A stretch of DNA of 64,000 nt from Roseateles saccharophilus (GCF_004342485.1 NZ_SMBU01000009.1:35761-99760), one strand, 5' to 3'; counted from the first letter of the stretch, positions 36,910-46,350 are shown. A program made the numbers and translations. Notes: generated from the sequence alone by a model not told the origin.

Positions 36910-37653
36910 TCAGGCCTTGCCCTGGGCGGCCACCGCGGCGGCGGCCTTGGCTGCGGCCTCGGCGTCGCCGAGGTAGTAGCTCTTGATGGGCTTGAGGTCG
37001 GCGTCCAGCTCATAGACGAGCGGGATGCCGTTGGGGATGTTGACGCCGACTATTGCCGAGTCCGCGATGTTGTCGAGGTACTTCACCAGCGCACGGATGC
37101 TGTTGCCGTGCGCGGCGATCAGCACGCGCTCGCCGCCCTTGATGGCCGGCGCGACGGTGTCGTTCCAGAACGGCAGCACGCGGGCGACGGTGTCCTTCAG
37201 GCATTCGGTCAGCGGCACGTCGGCCTCGTCCAGGCCGCGGTAGCGGCGGTCGCTGCGTTCGCTGCGCGGGTCGGTCGCTTCGAGCGCCGGCGGCGGCGTG
37301 TCGTAGCTGCGGCGCCAGATCAGCACCTGCTCGTCGCCATACTGCTTGGCCATGTCGGCCTTGTTCAGGCCCTGCAGCGCGCCGTAGTGGCGCTCGTTCA
37401 GGCGCCAGGCGTGTCGCACCGGCAGCCAGGTGCGGTCCATCTGGTCCAGGCAGTGCCACAGCGTCCAGACGGCGCGCTTCAGGACCGAGGTGTAGGCGAT
37501 GTCGAAGTCGTAGCCGGCTTCTTTCAGCAGCCGGCCGGCCGTCTTGGCCTGCTCGACGCCGGTGGGCGTCAGGTCCACATCGGTCCAGCCGGTGAAGCGG
37601 TTTTCCAGGTTCCAGGTCGATTCGCCGTGGCGGATGAGGACGAGCTTGTACAT
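36910..37653 (-). CDS. gpmA: 2,3-bisphosphoglycerate-dependent phosphoglycerate mutase
   Basis: 247 residues from ATG at 37653 ([15 protein letters not shown]). The phosphohistidine motif [30 protein letters not shown] and the late [15 protein letters not shown] are all family-specific. It interconverts 3- and 2-phosphoglycerate in glycolysis. An Ala-rich tail of about 15 residues ends the protein. It is divergent from the rhodanese gene. Confidence 0.97.
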   Translation of the reverse strand: MYKLVLIRHGESTWNLENRFTGWTDVDLTPTGVEQAKTAGRLLKEAGYDFDIAYTSVLKRAVWTLWHCLDQMDRTWLPVRHAWRLNERHYGALQGLNKADMAKQYGDEQVLIWRRSYDTPPPALEATDPRSERSDRRYRGLDEADVPLTECLKDTVARVLPFWNDTVAPAIKGGERVLIAAHGNSIRALVKYLDNIADSAIVGVNIPNGIPLVYELDADLKPIKSYYLGDAEAAAKAAAAVAAQGKA

Positions 37654-37686
37654 GGGGCAGGGCGCACAGGTGGTGGAAGGCGGGGG

Positions 37687-37707
37687 ATTATCGGACGCGG
37701 CGATAAT
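37687..37707. promoter_or_regulatory. Candidate divergent -10 boxes for gpmA and the rhodanese gene
   Basis: GATAAT occurs on the plus strand at 37702-37707 and on the minus strand at 37692-37687, nine bases apart in the 87-base divergent gap. Neither has a good -35 partner, so the call is tentative. Confidence 0.35.
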
Positions 37708-37740
37708 CACCGGCTTCGTTGAATCTCACGGGATGCTTGC

Positions 37741-38151
37741 TTGAACTTCCTGCTCCAGAACTGGTATTTGGTCGTCGCCGCCCTTGTCTCCGGCGGCATG
37801 CTGCTGTGGCCCCTGCTGGTGTCGGGCTCGCAGGGCTCGGCCATCAGCACCGCCGAGGCGGTGCAGCTCATCAATCGCGAGAAGGGCGTGTTGATCGATG
37901 TCAGCGAGCCCGAGGAGTTCGCCAAGGCCCATGCGGCCGGTGCGCGCAACATCCCCTTCGGCCAGATCGAGGGCCACAAGTCGCTGCCGTCCAACAAGGC
38001 CCTGCCGCTGGTGCTGGTGTGCCCGTCGGGCGCGCGCGCCGGCCGTGCCGCGGGCATGCTGCGCAAGCTGGGCTACGAGAAGGCCCAGGCGCTGGCCGGT
38101 GGCCTGAAGGCCTGGCGCGAAGCCAGCCTGCCGGTCGAGAAGACCGCCTGA
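37741..38151 (+). CDS. Membrane-anchored rhodanese-like protein
   Basis: 136 residues from TTG 37741. An N-terminal membrane helix (about residues 6-28) is followed by a rhodanese domain with active-site Cys94 (LVCPSGARAGRA). Rhodaneses carry persulfide sulfur; the physiological acceptor here is unknown. The gene is 10 bases before grxC and upstream of secB, the widespread rhodanese-grxC-secB-gpsA order of proteobacteria. Confidence 0.92.
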   Translation: MNFLLQNWYLVVAALVSGGMLLWPLLVSGSQGSAISTAEAVQLINREKGVLIDVSEPEEFAKAHAAGARNIPFGQIEGHKSLPSNKALPLVLVCPSGARAGRAAGMLRKLGYEKAQALAGGLKAWREASLPVEKTA

Positions 38152-38161
38152 GGGGACGACG

Positions 38162-38422
38162 ATGGCGACCGTCAAGATGTACACGACCCTGGTCTGCCCC
38201 TACTGCGTGCGCGCCAAGGCACTGCTGAAGCAGCGCGGCGTCGAGCAGATCGACGAGGTGCGTGTCGATCTGGACCCGGCCGAGCGTGCGGCGATGATGA
38301 GCCGGACCGGCCGCCGCACCGTGCCGCAGATCTTCATCGGCGACACCCATGTCGGCGGCTGCGACGACCTCGTCGCGCTGGACCAGAAGGGCGGCCTGAT
38401 GCCGCTGCTGCAGGCCGCCTGA
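38162..38422 (+). CDS. grxC: Glutaredoxin 3
   Basis: 86 residues. The redox motif CPYC (C12, C15) near the N-terminus, TVPQIFIGDTHVGGCDDL with the cis-proline, and the overall length fit GrxC. It reduces protein and low-molecular-weight disulfides with glutathione. The second GGCDD cysteine is a family feature. Confidence 0.96.
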   Translation: MATVKMYTTLVCPYCVRAKALLKQRGVEQIDEVRVDLDPAERAAMMSRTGRRTVPQIFIGDTHVGGCDDLVALDQKGGLMPLLQAA

Positions 38423-38491
38423 GCACGCTTCGGGCGACCGCCCCGATTTCAAGGCCGGGCAAGCCCCACCGGGCTGTCACGGCCGAGCGCA

Positions 38492-38531
38492 GATAATGCG
38501 CCGCCGCCCGCAGCAAGCCGCTCGCGGGCTT
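38492..38531 (+). promoter_or_regulatory. Candidate secB promoter -10 and leader hairpin
   Basis: GATAAT at 38492-38497 lies 56 bases before the secB ATG. Between them an AAGCC/GGCTT hairpin (38515-38531) is followed by CTTGTTT. This could be a leader structure or a weak terminator of grxC. No clear -35 is seen. Confidence 0.3.
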
Positions 38532-38552
38532 CTTGTTTGAAAGAACTGCCCC

Positions 38553-39035
38553 ATGGCCGACGAGCTCCAAACCGCCCAAACCGCCGACAGCGGCACGCCC
38601 GTGTTCCAGATCCAGCGCATGTACCTGAAGGATCTGTCGCTGGAGCAGCCCAATGCGCCGCAGATCCTGCTCGAGCAGCAGCAGCCCCAGGTCGACATCA
38701 ACCTGACCCTGTCGGCCGAGAGCGTCACCGACGGCATCTACGAGGTCTGCGTGACCGCGACGGTCAACACCAAGGTCGGCGACAAGACGCTGTTCCTGGT
38801 CGAGGCCAAGCAGGCCGGCATCTTCGAGATCCGCAATGTGCCGCAGGACCAGGTCGAGGGCATCCTCGGCATCGTCTGCCCGCAGATGGTCTACCCCTAT
38901 CTGCGCGCCATCGTGTCCGACGTCTGCACCCGCGCCGGCTTCCCGCCCGTGCTGCTGACCGAGGTGAACTTCCAGGCCATGTTCGAGGCCCAGCAGGCCC
39001 AGCGCGCGGCCCAGGGCGGCCAGGCCGTCAACTGA
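38553..39035 (+). CDS. secB: Protein-export chaperone SecB
   Basis: 160 residues. [34 protein letters not shown] and the [21 protein letters not shown] block are hallmark SecB sequences. The tetramer keeps preproteins unfolded for SecA. It is followed by an intrinsic terminator at 39057. Confidence 0.98.
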   Translation: MADELQTAQTADSGTPVFQIQRMYLKDLSLEQPNAPQILLEQQQPQVDINLTLSAESVTDGIYEVCVTATVNTKVGDKTLFLVEAKQAGIFEIRNVPQDQVEGILGIVCPQMVYPYLRAIVSDVCTRAGFPPVLLTEVNFQAMFEAQQAQRAAQGGQAVN

Positions 39036-39056
39036 AGCGACTCGCCTCGGCAACGA

Positions 39057-39085
39057 CGCCCCGCCTCGAGCGGGGCGTTTGCTTT
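39057..39085 (+). terminator. Intrinsic terminator after secB
   Basis: CGCCCCGC (39057-39064) pairs with GCGGGGCG (39070-39077) around a CTCGA loop, followed by TTTGCTTT. It separates secB from gpsA. Confidence 0.75.
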
Positions 39086-39102
39086 GGGGGACACTTCTCC
39101 GC

Positions 39103-40110
39103 ATGACGACGATGAAGATCAGCGTGCTCGGCGCCGGGGCCTGGGGCACGGCGCTGGCAGTGCAGGCCGCCCATGCCGGCCATGACGTGAGCCTGTGGGG
39201 GCGGGACGTCGCGGCCGTCGACGCGATGCGCGCGACCCGCCGCAACACGGCCTATCTGCCCGACAGCGAACTGCCCGCGGCGCTGGCTCTGACGGCCGAT
39301 CGCGACGCCGCCATCGCCCACGCAGCCAACGGCCTGAGCATCGTCGCGACACCGATGTCCGGCCTGCGCGAGACGCTCGCCGCCCTGCCGCCGACGCAGC
39401 GCGTGCTGTGGCTGTGCAAGGGCTTCGAGGCCGGCACGGGCCGTCTCGGCCACGAGATCGCGCGCGAGCTGCAGCCCGCGATGCGGGTGGGTGTGCTGTC
39501 CGGCCCGAGCTTCGCGCAGGAGGTCGCCGCCGGCCGGCCGACGGCCCTGGTCGCGGCCAGCGAGGACGCCGGCCTGGCCCGCGCGGCCGTCGAGGCCTTC
39601 CACGGCGAGCGGCTGCGCGTCTACACCTCCAGCGACCCGGTGGGCGTCGAGGTCGGCGGCGCGGTGAAGAACGTGATGGCCATCGCCGTCGGCGTCTGCG
39701 ACGGCCTCAGCGGCTCGGCGCCCGATGCGCCCGGCTTGAATGCGCGCGCCGCGCTGATTACGCGCGGCCTGGCCGAGATGCTGCGCCTGGGCCTGGCCCT
39801 GGGCGCGAAGGCCGAGACCTTCATGGGCCTGTCGGGCCTGGGCGACCTCGTGCTGACGGCCACCGGCGACCTGTCGCGCAACCGCCGCGTCGGCCTGCTG
39901 CTGGCCCAGGGCCTGGGCGTGCCGGAGATCCTCGCCCAGCTCGGCCATGTGGCCGAGGGTGTCTACAGCGCGCCGACCGTGCTGGCGCGCGCCCGCGGCG
40001 CCGGCGTCGAGATGCCGATCACCGAGGCTATGGTGGCGCTGCTGGACGGCCGGCTGCGCGCCGGCGAGGCGGTCGAGCGGCTGATGAGCCGCGACGCGCG
40101 CGCCGAGTAG
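39103..40110 (+). CDS. gpsA: NAD(P)-dependent glycerol-3-phosphate dehydrogenase
   Basis: 335 residues from ATG 39103 ([19 protein letters not shown]); ATG 39112 is also possible. The Rossmann motif [30 protein letters not shown] with the catalytic lysine, and [16 protein letters not shown] are present. The enzyme supplies glycerol-3-phosphate for phospholipids. Its stop at 40110 directly abuts the stop of convergent trmL with no spacer. Confidence 0.97.
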   Translation: MTTMKISVLGAGAWGTALAVQAAHAGHDVSLWGRDVAAVDAMRATRRNTAYLPDSELPAALALTADRDAAIAHAANGLSIVATPMSGLRETLAALPPTQRVLWLCKGFEAGTGRLGHEIARELQPAMRVGVLSGPSFAQEVAAGRPTALVAASEDAGLARAAVEAFHGERLRVYTSSDPVGVEVGGAVKNVMAIAVGVCDGLSGSAPDAPGLNARAALITRGLAEMLRLGLALGAKAETFMGLSGLGDLVLTATGDLSRNRRVGLLLAQGLGVPEILAQLGHVAEGVYSAPTVLARARGAGVEMPITEAMVALLDGRLRAGEAVERLMSRDARAE

Positions 40111-40581
40111 TCAGACGCTGCCGGCGTAGCCGTTCTGCCGCCAGGCCTCGAACACGGCCACGGCGACCGCATTGCTGAGGTTGAGGCTGCGCTGGCCCTC
40201 GCGCATCGGCAGGCGCACGCGCTGCTGTGCCGCGAAACCGTCGCGCAATGCCGGTGGCAGGCCGGCCGTCTCGCTGCCGAAGACCAGCCAGTCGCCCGCC
40301 TGCCAGGCCACCTCGCCGAAAGGGCGGCTGCCGCGCGTCGTGAACGCGAACATGCGTGCCGGGTCGGGCGATTCGGCGGCGAGGAAGGCGGCCCAGTCGG
40401 CATGGCGCTGCACGCGGGCGTACTCGTGATAGTCCAGGCCGGCGCGCTGCAGCAGCCGGTCCTCCATCGAGAAGCCCAGCGGCTCGATCAGGTGCAGGGC
40501 GCAGCCGGTGTTGGCCGCGAGCCGGATCACATTACCCGTGTTGGGCGGGATTTCGGGGTGGACAAGGACGATCTGGAACAT
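40111..40581 (-). CDS. trmL: tRNA (cytidine34-2'-O)-methyltransferase TrmL
   Basis: 156 residues of SPOUT fold. MFQIVLVHPEIPPNTGNVIRLAANTG, VFGSETAGLPP and LPMREGQRSLNLSNAVAV, forming the trefoil-knot SAM site, are diagnostic. It methylates the wobble base of tRNA-Leu isoacceptors. It lies 21 bases downstream of comF. Confidence 0.95.
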   Translation of the reverse strand: MFQIVLVHPEIPPNTGNVIRLAANTGCALHLIEPLGFSMEDRLLQRAGLDYHEYARVQRHADWAAFLAAESPDPARMFAFTTRGSRPFGEVAWQAGDWLVFGSETAGLPPALRDGFAAQQRVRLPMREGQRSLNLSNAVAVAVFEAWRQNGYAGSV

Positions 40582-40602
40582 GGGCGGGATTGTCCCCGCG
40601 GC

Positions 40603-41358
40603 TCAATCCTCGTCCGGCGCCGGCGTGCGCGCGATGACCCAGGCCTGCACGCTCATCACGCCGGCCTGCAGCAGCACGCGGGCCAGCTCGAACAGCGTGG
40701 CGCCGCTGGTCATCACGTCGTCCAGCAGGGCCACGTTGCTGCCGCGCAGCACGCCGGCGCGCAGCGGTTCGACGGCGAAGACGCCGCGCACATTGGCGGC
40801 GCGGGCTTCCAGCTTGAGGCCGGCCTGGGCGGCGTTTTGGCGTACGCGCAGCAGCATCTCGGGCTCGCAGCGCAGGCCGCGCCGCCTTGCCAGCGCCTTG
40901 GCCAGCTCATGCGACTGGTTGTAGCCGCGCTCGCGCAGCCGCCCGGGGGACAGGGGCACGGGCAGCAGCCAGTCGGGCTCGACGACCTCCGCCGCGTTCA
41001 GCGCCGAGTTCAGTCGCTCCAGCAGGCTCTCGCGCAGGTCCAGGGCCTGGTGGTATTTGAAGTGCTGCAGCAGGCCGTCCCAGGGGAAGCGGTAGTCCAG
41101 CGCGGCCACCGCGCGGTCCAGTGGCGGCGGCTCGGTCAGGCAGCGCCCGCACTGCGGCTGCGGGCGACCCATCAGCTCGGGCGGCAGCCGGGCCGCGCAG
41201 GTCCAGCAGCGCGGCTGGGGGCGGGCGTAGAGGCCGAGGCAGCTTTCGCAGATGGTCCGGTGGCTCCAGCTGCGGCAGACCGAGCACTGCCCGGTGCAGC
41301 GCATCAGCACCTTCTCGACCAGTGCGGGCTTGGCGGCCGCCAGGGAGCGTTCGGGCAT
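40603..41358 (-). CDS. comF: ComF-family phosphoribosyltransferase-like protein
   Basis: 251 residues. The N-terminus has several CxxC/CxxxC pairs forming a zinc finger (CSVC, CESC, CWTC, CGRC). The C-terminal PRTase-like domain carries the PRPP motif NVALLDDVMTSGATLFEL. ComF assists DNA uptake for transformation in competent bacteria, which is consistent with the type IV pilus genes elsewhere in the window. The gene is divergent from the methyltransferase across a 23-base gap. Confidence 0.94.
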   Translation of the reverse strand: MPERSLAAAKPALVEKVLMRCTGQCSVCRSWSHRTICESCLGLYARPQPRCWTCAARLPPELMGRPQPQCGRCLTEPPPLDRAVAALDYRFPWDGLLQHFKYHQALDLRESLLERLNSALNAAEVVEPDWLLPVPLSPGRLRERGYNQSHELAKALARRRGLRCEPEMLLRVRQNAAQAGLKLEARAANVRGVFAVEPLRAGVLRGSNVALLDDVMTSGATLFELARVLLQAGVMSVQAWVIARTPAPDED

Positions 41359-41381
41359 CGGCTCAATATACTGACCGGCCC

Positions 41382-42305
41382 ATGAGTGAGCCGGTATCGA
41401 CCCCTAGTTCAAACAAGGGGTCGCGCCCCCAGGACATCGACCCCGCCGCGTCGCGCCATCAGGCGCGGCGCCTGGCCGCCGCGGCCGAGCCGCCCTGGCT
41501 GCACGCCGAGGTCGCGCGACGCATGGCCGAGCGCCTGCCCTTCATCAAGCTGCAGCCCGCGCGCGTATTGGACGCCGCGCCCGCCCTGGGCGCGAGCGCG
41601 GAGCTGCTGCGCCAGGCCTATCCCGGCGCCGAGATGCTGTGGCACGAGGCCGATCCGGCGCTGGCCGAGCGTGCCGCCCGGGCCCGGCCCCAGGGCTGGT
41701 GGCAGAAGCTGCGCGGCGCGTCGTCCGGCCGTGTCGATGCGCTGCCGGCCCGGCCAGAGGTCGAACTGCTCTGGTCCAACATGGCGCTGCACGCCGGCGC
41801 CGACCTTCCGGCCCTGCTGGCCGGCTGGCAGGCCAGCCTGGCGGTGGGCGGCTTCGTCATGTTTTCCTGTCTGGGGCCGGACAGCTTCCGCGAGTTGCGT
41901 CCGCTCTACACCCGCCGTGGCTGGGGCCGGCCGGCGCCGGACTGGTGGGACATGCACGACGTCGGTGACCTGGTGCTGAAGGCCGGCTTTGCCGATCCGG
42001 TCATGGACCAGGAACGGCTGACGCTGACCTGGGCCAGCCCCCAGGCCTTGCTGGCCGACCTGCGCGCATTGGGTGGCAATCTGGCGCCGGCGCGCTTCGC
42101 CGGCCTGCGCGGCGGTGTCTGGCGGCAGCAGTTGCTGGCCGAACTGGAGACGCTGCGCGATGCCGACGGCCGGCTGGCGCTGACGGTGGAACTGGTCTAC
42201 GGCCATGCCTTCAAGGCCGCGCCGCGGTTGACGGTGGCGGCGCAGACCGAAGTGTCGGTGGACGCGATGCGCGCGCAACTGCGCAAGGCACGGCCCGGAG
42301 CCTGA
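41382..42305 (+). CDS. BioC-like methyltransferase-fold protein
   Basis: 307 residues from ATG 41382. The arrangement (RRMAERLPFIKLQPARVLD, then LLWSNMALH, then MFSCLGPDSFRELR) is that of BioC-type class I methyltransferases. Motif I, normally a GxGxG loop, reads DAAPALGAS, so SAM binding may be altered. Linker and C-terminus are normal length. Biotin genes are absent, so either malonyl-ACP methylation or another role is possible. It starts 23 bases from comF in the opposite direction. Confidence 0.75.
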   Translation: MSEPVSTPSSNKGSRPQDIDPAASRHQARRLAAAAEPPWLHAEVARRMAERLPFIKLQPARVLDAAPALGASAELLRQAYPGAEMLWHEADPALAERAARARPQGWWQKLRGASSGRVDALPARPEVELLWSNMALHAGADLPALLAGWQASLAVGGFVMFSCLGPDSFRELRPLYTRRGWGRPAPDWWDMHDVGDLVLKAGFADPVMDQERLTLTWASPQALLADLRALGGNLAPARFAGLRGGVWRQQLLAELETLRDADGRLALTVELVYGHAFKAAPRLTVAAQTEVSVDAMRAQLRKARPGA

Positions 42306-42433
42306 GTCCGCGGCCTGCGGCGGAGCGCCGTCCTAGGTGATTCCGAGGGGCTGGCCCGGGCCAGGGCCATGGGATCGCTGGGCTAAACTTTCGGGCCGCG
42401 AAGCAAGCCTAGGGCAAAACCCGAGGTCGCCCC

Positions 42434-42447
42434 TTGAGCGGCGTCAA
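42434..42447. promoter_or_regulatory. FNR/Anr-like palindrome upstream of coxB
   Basis: TTGA-GCGGCG-TCAA matches the FNR/Anr consensus TTGAT-N4-ATCAA in the outer four bases of each arm but not the inner T/A. It lies 60-73 bases before the coxB start. A -10-like TAAACT is at 42384-42389. The rest of the 189-base gap holds only a GC palindrome (42351-42364). Confidence 0.4.
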
Positions 42448-42506
42448 ATTCGGCCTTTCTGGCGGATTGCAAGCCCCGCTCCTCAAAGAACCAAGTGACG
42501 ACAACC

Positions 42507-43697
42507 ATGACGATGATGAACGCACGAGTGCATAGCGCCTCACGCGGCTGGGCCCAGCGGGCCGCCGTGGCGGCGACGGCGGCCCTGGCTACGGGTTCGG
42601 CCCTCGCGGTGAACGATCTCAAGGGCGGCCCTGGCGTCAATCAGCTCAACCTGCCCGAGCCGGTGACGCGCATCGCGGCGGATCAGATCTGGCTGCACAA
42701 CTTCATGCTGATCATCTGCCTGGCGATCTTCATCGCCGTGTTCGGCGTGATGTTCTATTCCATCTTCAAGCATCGCAAGTCCAAGGGCGCGGTGTCGGCC
42801 AACTTCCACGAGAGCGTGGCGGTCGAGATCGCCTGGACCGTCGTGCCCTTCCTGATCGTCATCGGCATGGCCCTGCCGGCCACCAAGGTCGTCGTCGCGA
42901 TGAAGGACACGACCAATGCCGACCTGACTATCAAAGCCACCGGCTACCAGTGGAAATGGGGCTACGACTACCTGAAGGGCGAGGGCGAGGGCATCGGCTT
43001 CCTGGCGACGCTGGACGCCGAGCAGCGCGAACAGTCCAACTCCGGCCATCCCGAAAAGGTCGACAACTACCTGCTGAAGGTGGACAACCCCGTCGTCGTG
43101 CCCGTGGACAAGAAGGTCCGCATCATCACGACGGCCAACGACGTCATCCACTCCTGGATGATCCCGGCCTTCGGCGTGAAGCAGGATGCCATCCCCGGCT
43201 TCGTGCGGGACACCTGGTTCCGTGCCGAGAAGGTCGGCGACTACTATGGCCAGTGCGCCGAGCTCTGCGGCAAGGAGCACGCCTACATGCCCATCCACGT
43301 CAAGGTGGTGTCCGCCGAGGACTACACCAAGTGGGTCGACGGCAAGAAGAAGGAAATGGCCGCCAAGGCCGATGACCCGAGCAAGGTCTGGGAGCAGGCC
43401 GCGCTGATCGCCCGCGGCGAGAAGGTCTATGCCAACAACTGCGCCGTCTGCCACAAGCCCGACGGCAAGGGCGCCGGTCCGATCAAGCCGCTCGACGCCT
43501 CGCCCGTCGTGACCGCCGAGGACAAGCTGGCCCAGGTCGCCGTCGTGCTGAGCGGCCGCATGGACAAGGGCATGCCCTCCTGGAAGCAGCTCAGCGACAC
43601 CGAGATCGCCGCCGTCGTGACCTACACGAAGAACAGCTGGTCCAACAAGACGGGCCAGACGGTGCAGCCGTCCGAAGTCGTCGCCGCCCGCAAGTAA
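42507..43697 (+). CDS. coxB: Cytochrome c oxidase subunit II with fused cytochrome c domain
   Basis: 396 residues from ATG 42507; GTG 42495 and ATG 42516 are alternatives. A signal peptide precedes two membrane helices (about 50-75 and 90-115). The CuA domain has the ligand set GQCAELCGKEHAYM, and a C-terminal class I cytochrome c domain has the heme motif CAVCH (C312, C315, H316). The subunit receives electrons from cytochrome c at CuA. The fused heme c gives a caa3-like subunit, common in this order. First gene of the oxidase operon. Confidence 0.96.
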   Translation: MTMMNARVHSASRGWAQRAAVAATAALATGSALAVNDLKGGPGVNQLNLPEPVTRIAADQIWLHNFMLIICLAIFIAVFGVMFYSIFKHRKSKGAVSANFHESVAVEIAWTVVPFLIVIGMALPATKVVVAMKDTTNADLTIKATGYQWKWGYDYLKGEGEGIGFLATLDAEQREQSNSGHPEKVDNYLLKVDNPVVVPVDKKVRIITTANDVIHSWMIPAFGVKQDAIPGFVRDTWFRAEKVGDYYGQCAELCGKEHAYMPIHVKVVSAEDYTKWVDGKKKEMAAKADDPSKVWEQAALIARGEKVYANNCAVCHKPDGKGAGPIKPLDASPVVTAEDKLAQVAVVLSGRMDKGMPSWKQLSDTEIAAVVTYTKNSWSNKTGQTVQPSEVVAARK

Positions 43698-43724
43698 ACC
43701 GAACGCCGAATCAGAGGAAATCAC

Positions 43725-45371
43725 ATGAGTGCAGTTCTCCCCCCCCACGGCGTTCATGGTGGCCATGACGGCGACCACGCCCACGACGACCATCATGACC
43801 ACCACGCACCCACCGGCTGGCGCCGCTGGGTGTTCGCGACCAACCACAAGGACATCGGCACGCTCTACCTGCTGTTCAGCTTCACGATGCTGATGATCGG
43901 CGGCATCCTGGCCTTGTGCATCCGTGCCGAGCTGTTCCAGCCCGGCCTGCAGTTCTTCAACCCCGAACTCTTCAACCAGTTCACGACCATGCACGGTCTG
44001 ATCATGGTGTTCGGCGCGATCATGCCGGCCTTCGTCGGCTTCGCGAACTGGATGATCCCGCTGCAGATCGGCGCCAGCGACATGGCCTTCGCGCGGATGA
44101 ACAACTTCAGCTTCTGGCTGCTGATCCCGGCGGCCATCATGCTGGTGGCGAGCTTCTTCATGCCCGGCGGCGCGCCCGCAGCGGGCTGGACGCTGTACGC
44201 GCCGCTGACGCTGCAGATGGGCCCGTCGATGGACGCCGGCATCTTCGCGATGCACATCATGGGCGCCTCGTCCATCATGGGCTCGATCAACATCATCGTG
44301 ACCATCCTCAACATGCGCGCCCCCGGCATGACGCTGATGAAGATGCCGATGTTCGCCTGGACCTGGCTGATCACGGCCTATCTGCTAATCGCGGTCATGC
44401 CCGTGCTGGCCGGCGCCATCACGATGACGCTGACCGATCGCCATTTCGGCACCAGCTTCTTCAATCCGGCGGGCGGCGGCGACCCGGTGATGTACCAGCA
44501 CATCTTCTGGTTCTTCGGCCACCCCGAGGTCTACATCATGATCCTGCCGGCCTTCGGCATCATCAGCCAGATCGTGCCGGCCTTCGCCCGCAAGCGCCTG
44601 TTCGGCTATGCGTCGATGGTCTACGCGACGGCCTCCATCGCCATCCTGTCCTTCATCGTCTGGGCCCACCACATGTTCGCCACCGGCATGCCGGTGACGG
44701 GCCAGCTCTTCTTCATGTACGCGACCATGCTGATCGCGGTGCCCACCGGCGTGAAGATCTTCAACTGGCTGGCGACGATGTGGCGCGGCTCGATGACCTT
44801 CGAGACGCCGATGCTGTGGGCCGTGGGCTTCATCTTCGTGTTCACGATGGGCGGCTTCACCGGCCTGATCTGCGCGATGGCGCCGATCGACATCCAGATC
44901 CAGGACACCTACTACGTCGTCGCCCACTTCCACTACGTGCTGGTGGCCGGCTCGCTGTTCGCGCTGTTCGCCGGCGTCTACTACTGGGGTCCGAAGTGGA
45001 CCGGCGTGATGTATTCGGAGACGCGCGGCAAGATCCACTTCTGGGGCTCGCTGATCTTCTTCAACCTGACCTTCTTCCCGATGCACTTTCTCGGCCTGGC
45101 CGGCATGCCGCGTCGCTATGCCGACTACCCGATGCAGTTCGCCGACTTCAACATGGTGGCGTCCATCGGTGCCTTCGGCTTCGGCTTCATGCAGGTCTAC
45201 TTCTTCCTGGCTGTCGTCGTGCCGATGATGCGCGGCAAGGGTGAGAAGGCCCCGCAGAAGCCTTGGGAAGCCGCCGAAGGCCTGGAATGGGAAGTGCCGT
45301 CGCCGGCGCCCTTCCACACCTTCGAGGAGCCGCCCAAGCTGAACGCTTCGGCCACCAAGATCGTCGGCTGA
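43725..45371 (+). CDS. coxA: Cytochrome c oxidase subunit I
   Basis: 548 residues with the twelve-helix heme-copper oxidase core. [30 protein letters not shown] (CuB ligands), [12 protein letters not shown] and [17 protein letters not shown] are intact. The N-terminus carries a His-rich stretch (residues 5-27, about ten histidines) before the first helix. Together with CoxB and CoxC it reduces oxygen at heme a3-CuB. 27 bases after coxB. Confidence 0.98.
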   Translation: MSAVLPPHGVHGGHDGDHAHDDHHDHHAPTGWRRWVFATNHKDIGTLYLLFSFTMLMIGGILALCIRAELFQPGLQFFNPELFNQFTTMHGLIMVFGAIMPAFVGFANWMIPLQIGASDMAFARMNNFSFWLLIPAAIMLVASFFMPGGAPAAGWTLYAPLTLQMGPSMDAGIFAMHIMGASSIMGSINIIVTILNMRAPGMTLMKMPMFAWTWLITAYLLIAVMPVLAGAITMTLTDRHFGTSFFNPAGGGDPVMYQHIFWFFGHPEVYIMILPAFGIISQIVPAFARKRLFGYASMVYATASIAILSFIVWAHHMFATGMPVTGQLFFMYATMLIAVPTGVKIFNWLATMWRGSMTFETPMLWAVGFIFVFTMGGFTGLICAMAPIDIQIQDTYYVVAHFHYVLVAGSLFALFAGVYYWGPKWTGVMYSETRGKIHFWGSLIFFNLTFFPMHFLGLAGMPRRYADYPMQFADFNMVASIGAFGFGFMQVYFFLAVVVPMMRGKGEKAPQKPWEAAEGLEWEVPSPAPFHTFEEPPKLNASATKIVG

Positions 45372-45381
45372 GGACTGCGCA

Positions 45382-45495
45382 ATGACACCCGAGCAGCGCA
45401 AGGCCAACCGCCGACTGGCGTTGATCCTGTTCACCGTGGCCTTCGCCTTCGGCATCGGCTTCATGGTGAAGATGACGCTGTTCGCCCACCACTGA
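45382..45495 (+). CDS. Small cytochrome oxidase assembly membrane protein (37 aa)
   Basis: MTPEQRKANRRLALIL begins a 37-residue protein with one membrane helix (about 12-33) ending in FAHH. It sits between coxA (10-base gap) and cox11 (1-base gap), the conserved place of the small oxidase assembly protein found in many Burkholderiales. The charged N-terminus predicts an N-in topology. It is easily missed by size filters. Confidence 0.8.
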   Translation: MTPEQRKANRRLALILFTVAFAFGIGFMVKMTLFAHH

Positions 45496-45496
45496 C

Positions 45497-46111
45497 ATGC
45501 CGTTCCGCTCCTTCGCCGCCGCCCTGCATCGCGACAACCGCCACCTCTTCGTCAAGCTGGCGGTGGTGGCGGCGCTGATGTTCGGCTTCGGTTATGCGAT
45601 GGTTCCGCTCTACAAGGCCATCTGCAATGCGCTCGGCATCAACGTGCTGTCGCTGGCGGAGAAGCAGACCCTGCTGGCCGAGAAGGGCGAGGCCAACGGC
45701 AACGGCCAGATCGACTACAGCCGCAGCATCACGGTCGAGTTCGACACCAATGCGCGCGGCCCCTGGGACTTCAAGCCCGCCGTGCGCCACCTGACCGTGC
45801 ATCCGGGCGAACTGACCCAGGTCATGTACGAGTTCAAGAACGTGCAGGACCGCACGATGGCTGCCCAGGCCATCCCGAGCTATGCGCCCATGCAGGCAGC
45901 GGCGCATTTCAACAAGCTCGAATGCTTCTGCTTCAACGAATACACGTTGAAGCCGGGCGAAAGCAAGCAGTGGCCGGTCGTCTTCGTCATCGACCCCAAG
46001 CTGCCCAAGGACGTGAAGACCATCACGTTGTCCTACACCTTCTTCGAGGTGGCCGGCAAGGGCGGGGTCAAGCTGGGCGAGGCTCCACGGGGCGCGGGAG
46101 CCGCACTGTGA
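45497..46111 (+). CDS. ctaG: Cytochrome c oxidase assembly protein Cox11/CtaG
   Basis: 204 residues. A single N-terminal helix (about 15-40) precedes a periplasmic domain with the copper-binding CFCF motif (KLECFCFNEYTLKPGESKQWPVVFVIDP). Cox11 delivers copper to CuB of subunit I. It overlaps the next gene by GTGA. Confidence 0.96.
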   Translation: MPFRSFAAALHRDNRHLFVKLAVVAALMFGFGYAMVPLYKAICNALGINVLSLAEKQTLLAEKGEANGNGQIDYSRSITVEFDTNARGPWDFKPAVRHLTVHPGELTQVMYEFKNVQDRTMAAQAIPSYAPMQAAAHFNKLECFCFNEYTLKPGESKQWPVVFVIDPKLPKDVKTITLSYTFFEVAGKGGVKLGEAPRGAGAAL

Positions 46112-46350
46112 ACGAGCCGGGCCAGGATCTGAAGGACGCCGTGAACCGCAAGGCCTCGCTGGCACAGACGATCTCGGCCGTGGCCTGGAGTTTTTTCGGC
46201 GTGCGCCGGGGCCGGGACCATGAGAAAGACATGGCCAGGCTCAACCCGGTGCATGTGGTGATTGCGGGCCTGCTCGGCGCAGCCCTGTTTGTGTTGATGC
46301 TGGTGCTGCTGGTCCGCTGGGTCATCGGCAGCGGCGTGGCCGGGTCCTGA
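46108..46350 (+). CDS. DUF2970 small membrane protein
   Basis: 80 residues from GTG 46108, overlapping the cox11 stop by four bases. The N-terminal half (SLAQTISAVAWSFFGVRRGR) and a membrane helix (about 50-75) are DUF2970. Found inside aa3 oxidase operons of betaproteobacteria; function is not known. Confidence 0.88.
   Translation: MNEPGQDLKDAVNRKASLAQTISAVAWSFFGVRRGRDHEKDMARLNPVHVVIAGLLGAALFVLMLVLLVRWVIGSGVAGS

Noticed and set aside
42351-42364. GC palindrome CTGGCCCGGGCCAG as a terminator of the BioC-like gene
   Set aside because: No T-run follows on either strand; chance palindromes are frequent at this GC content.
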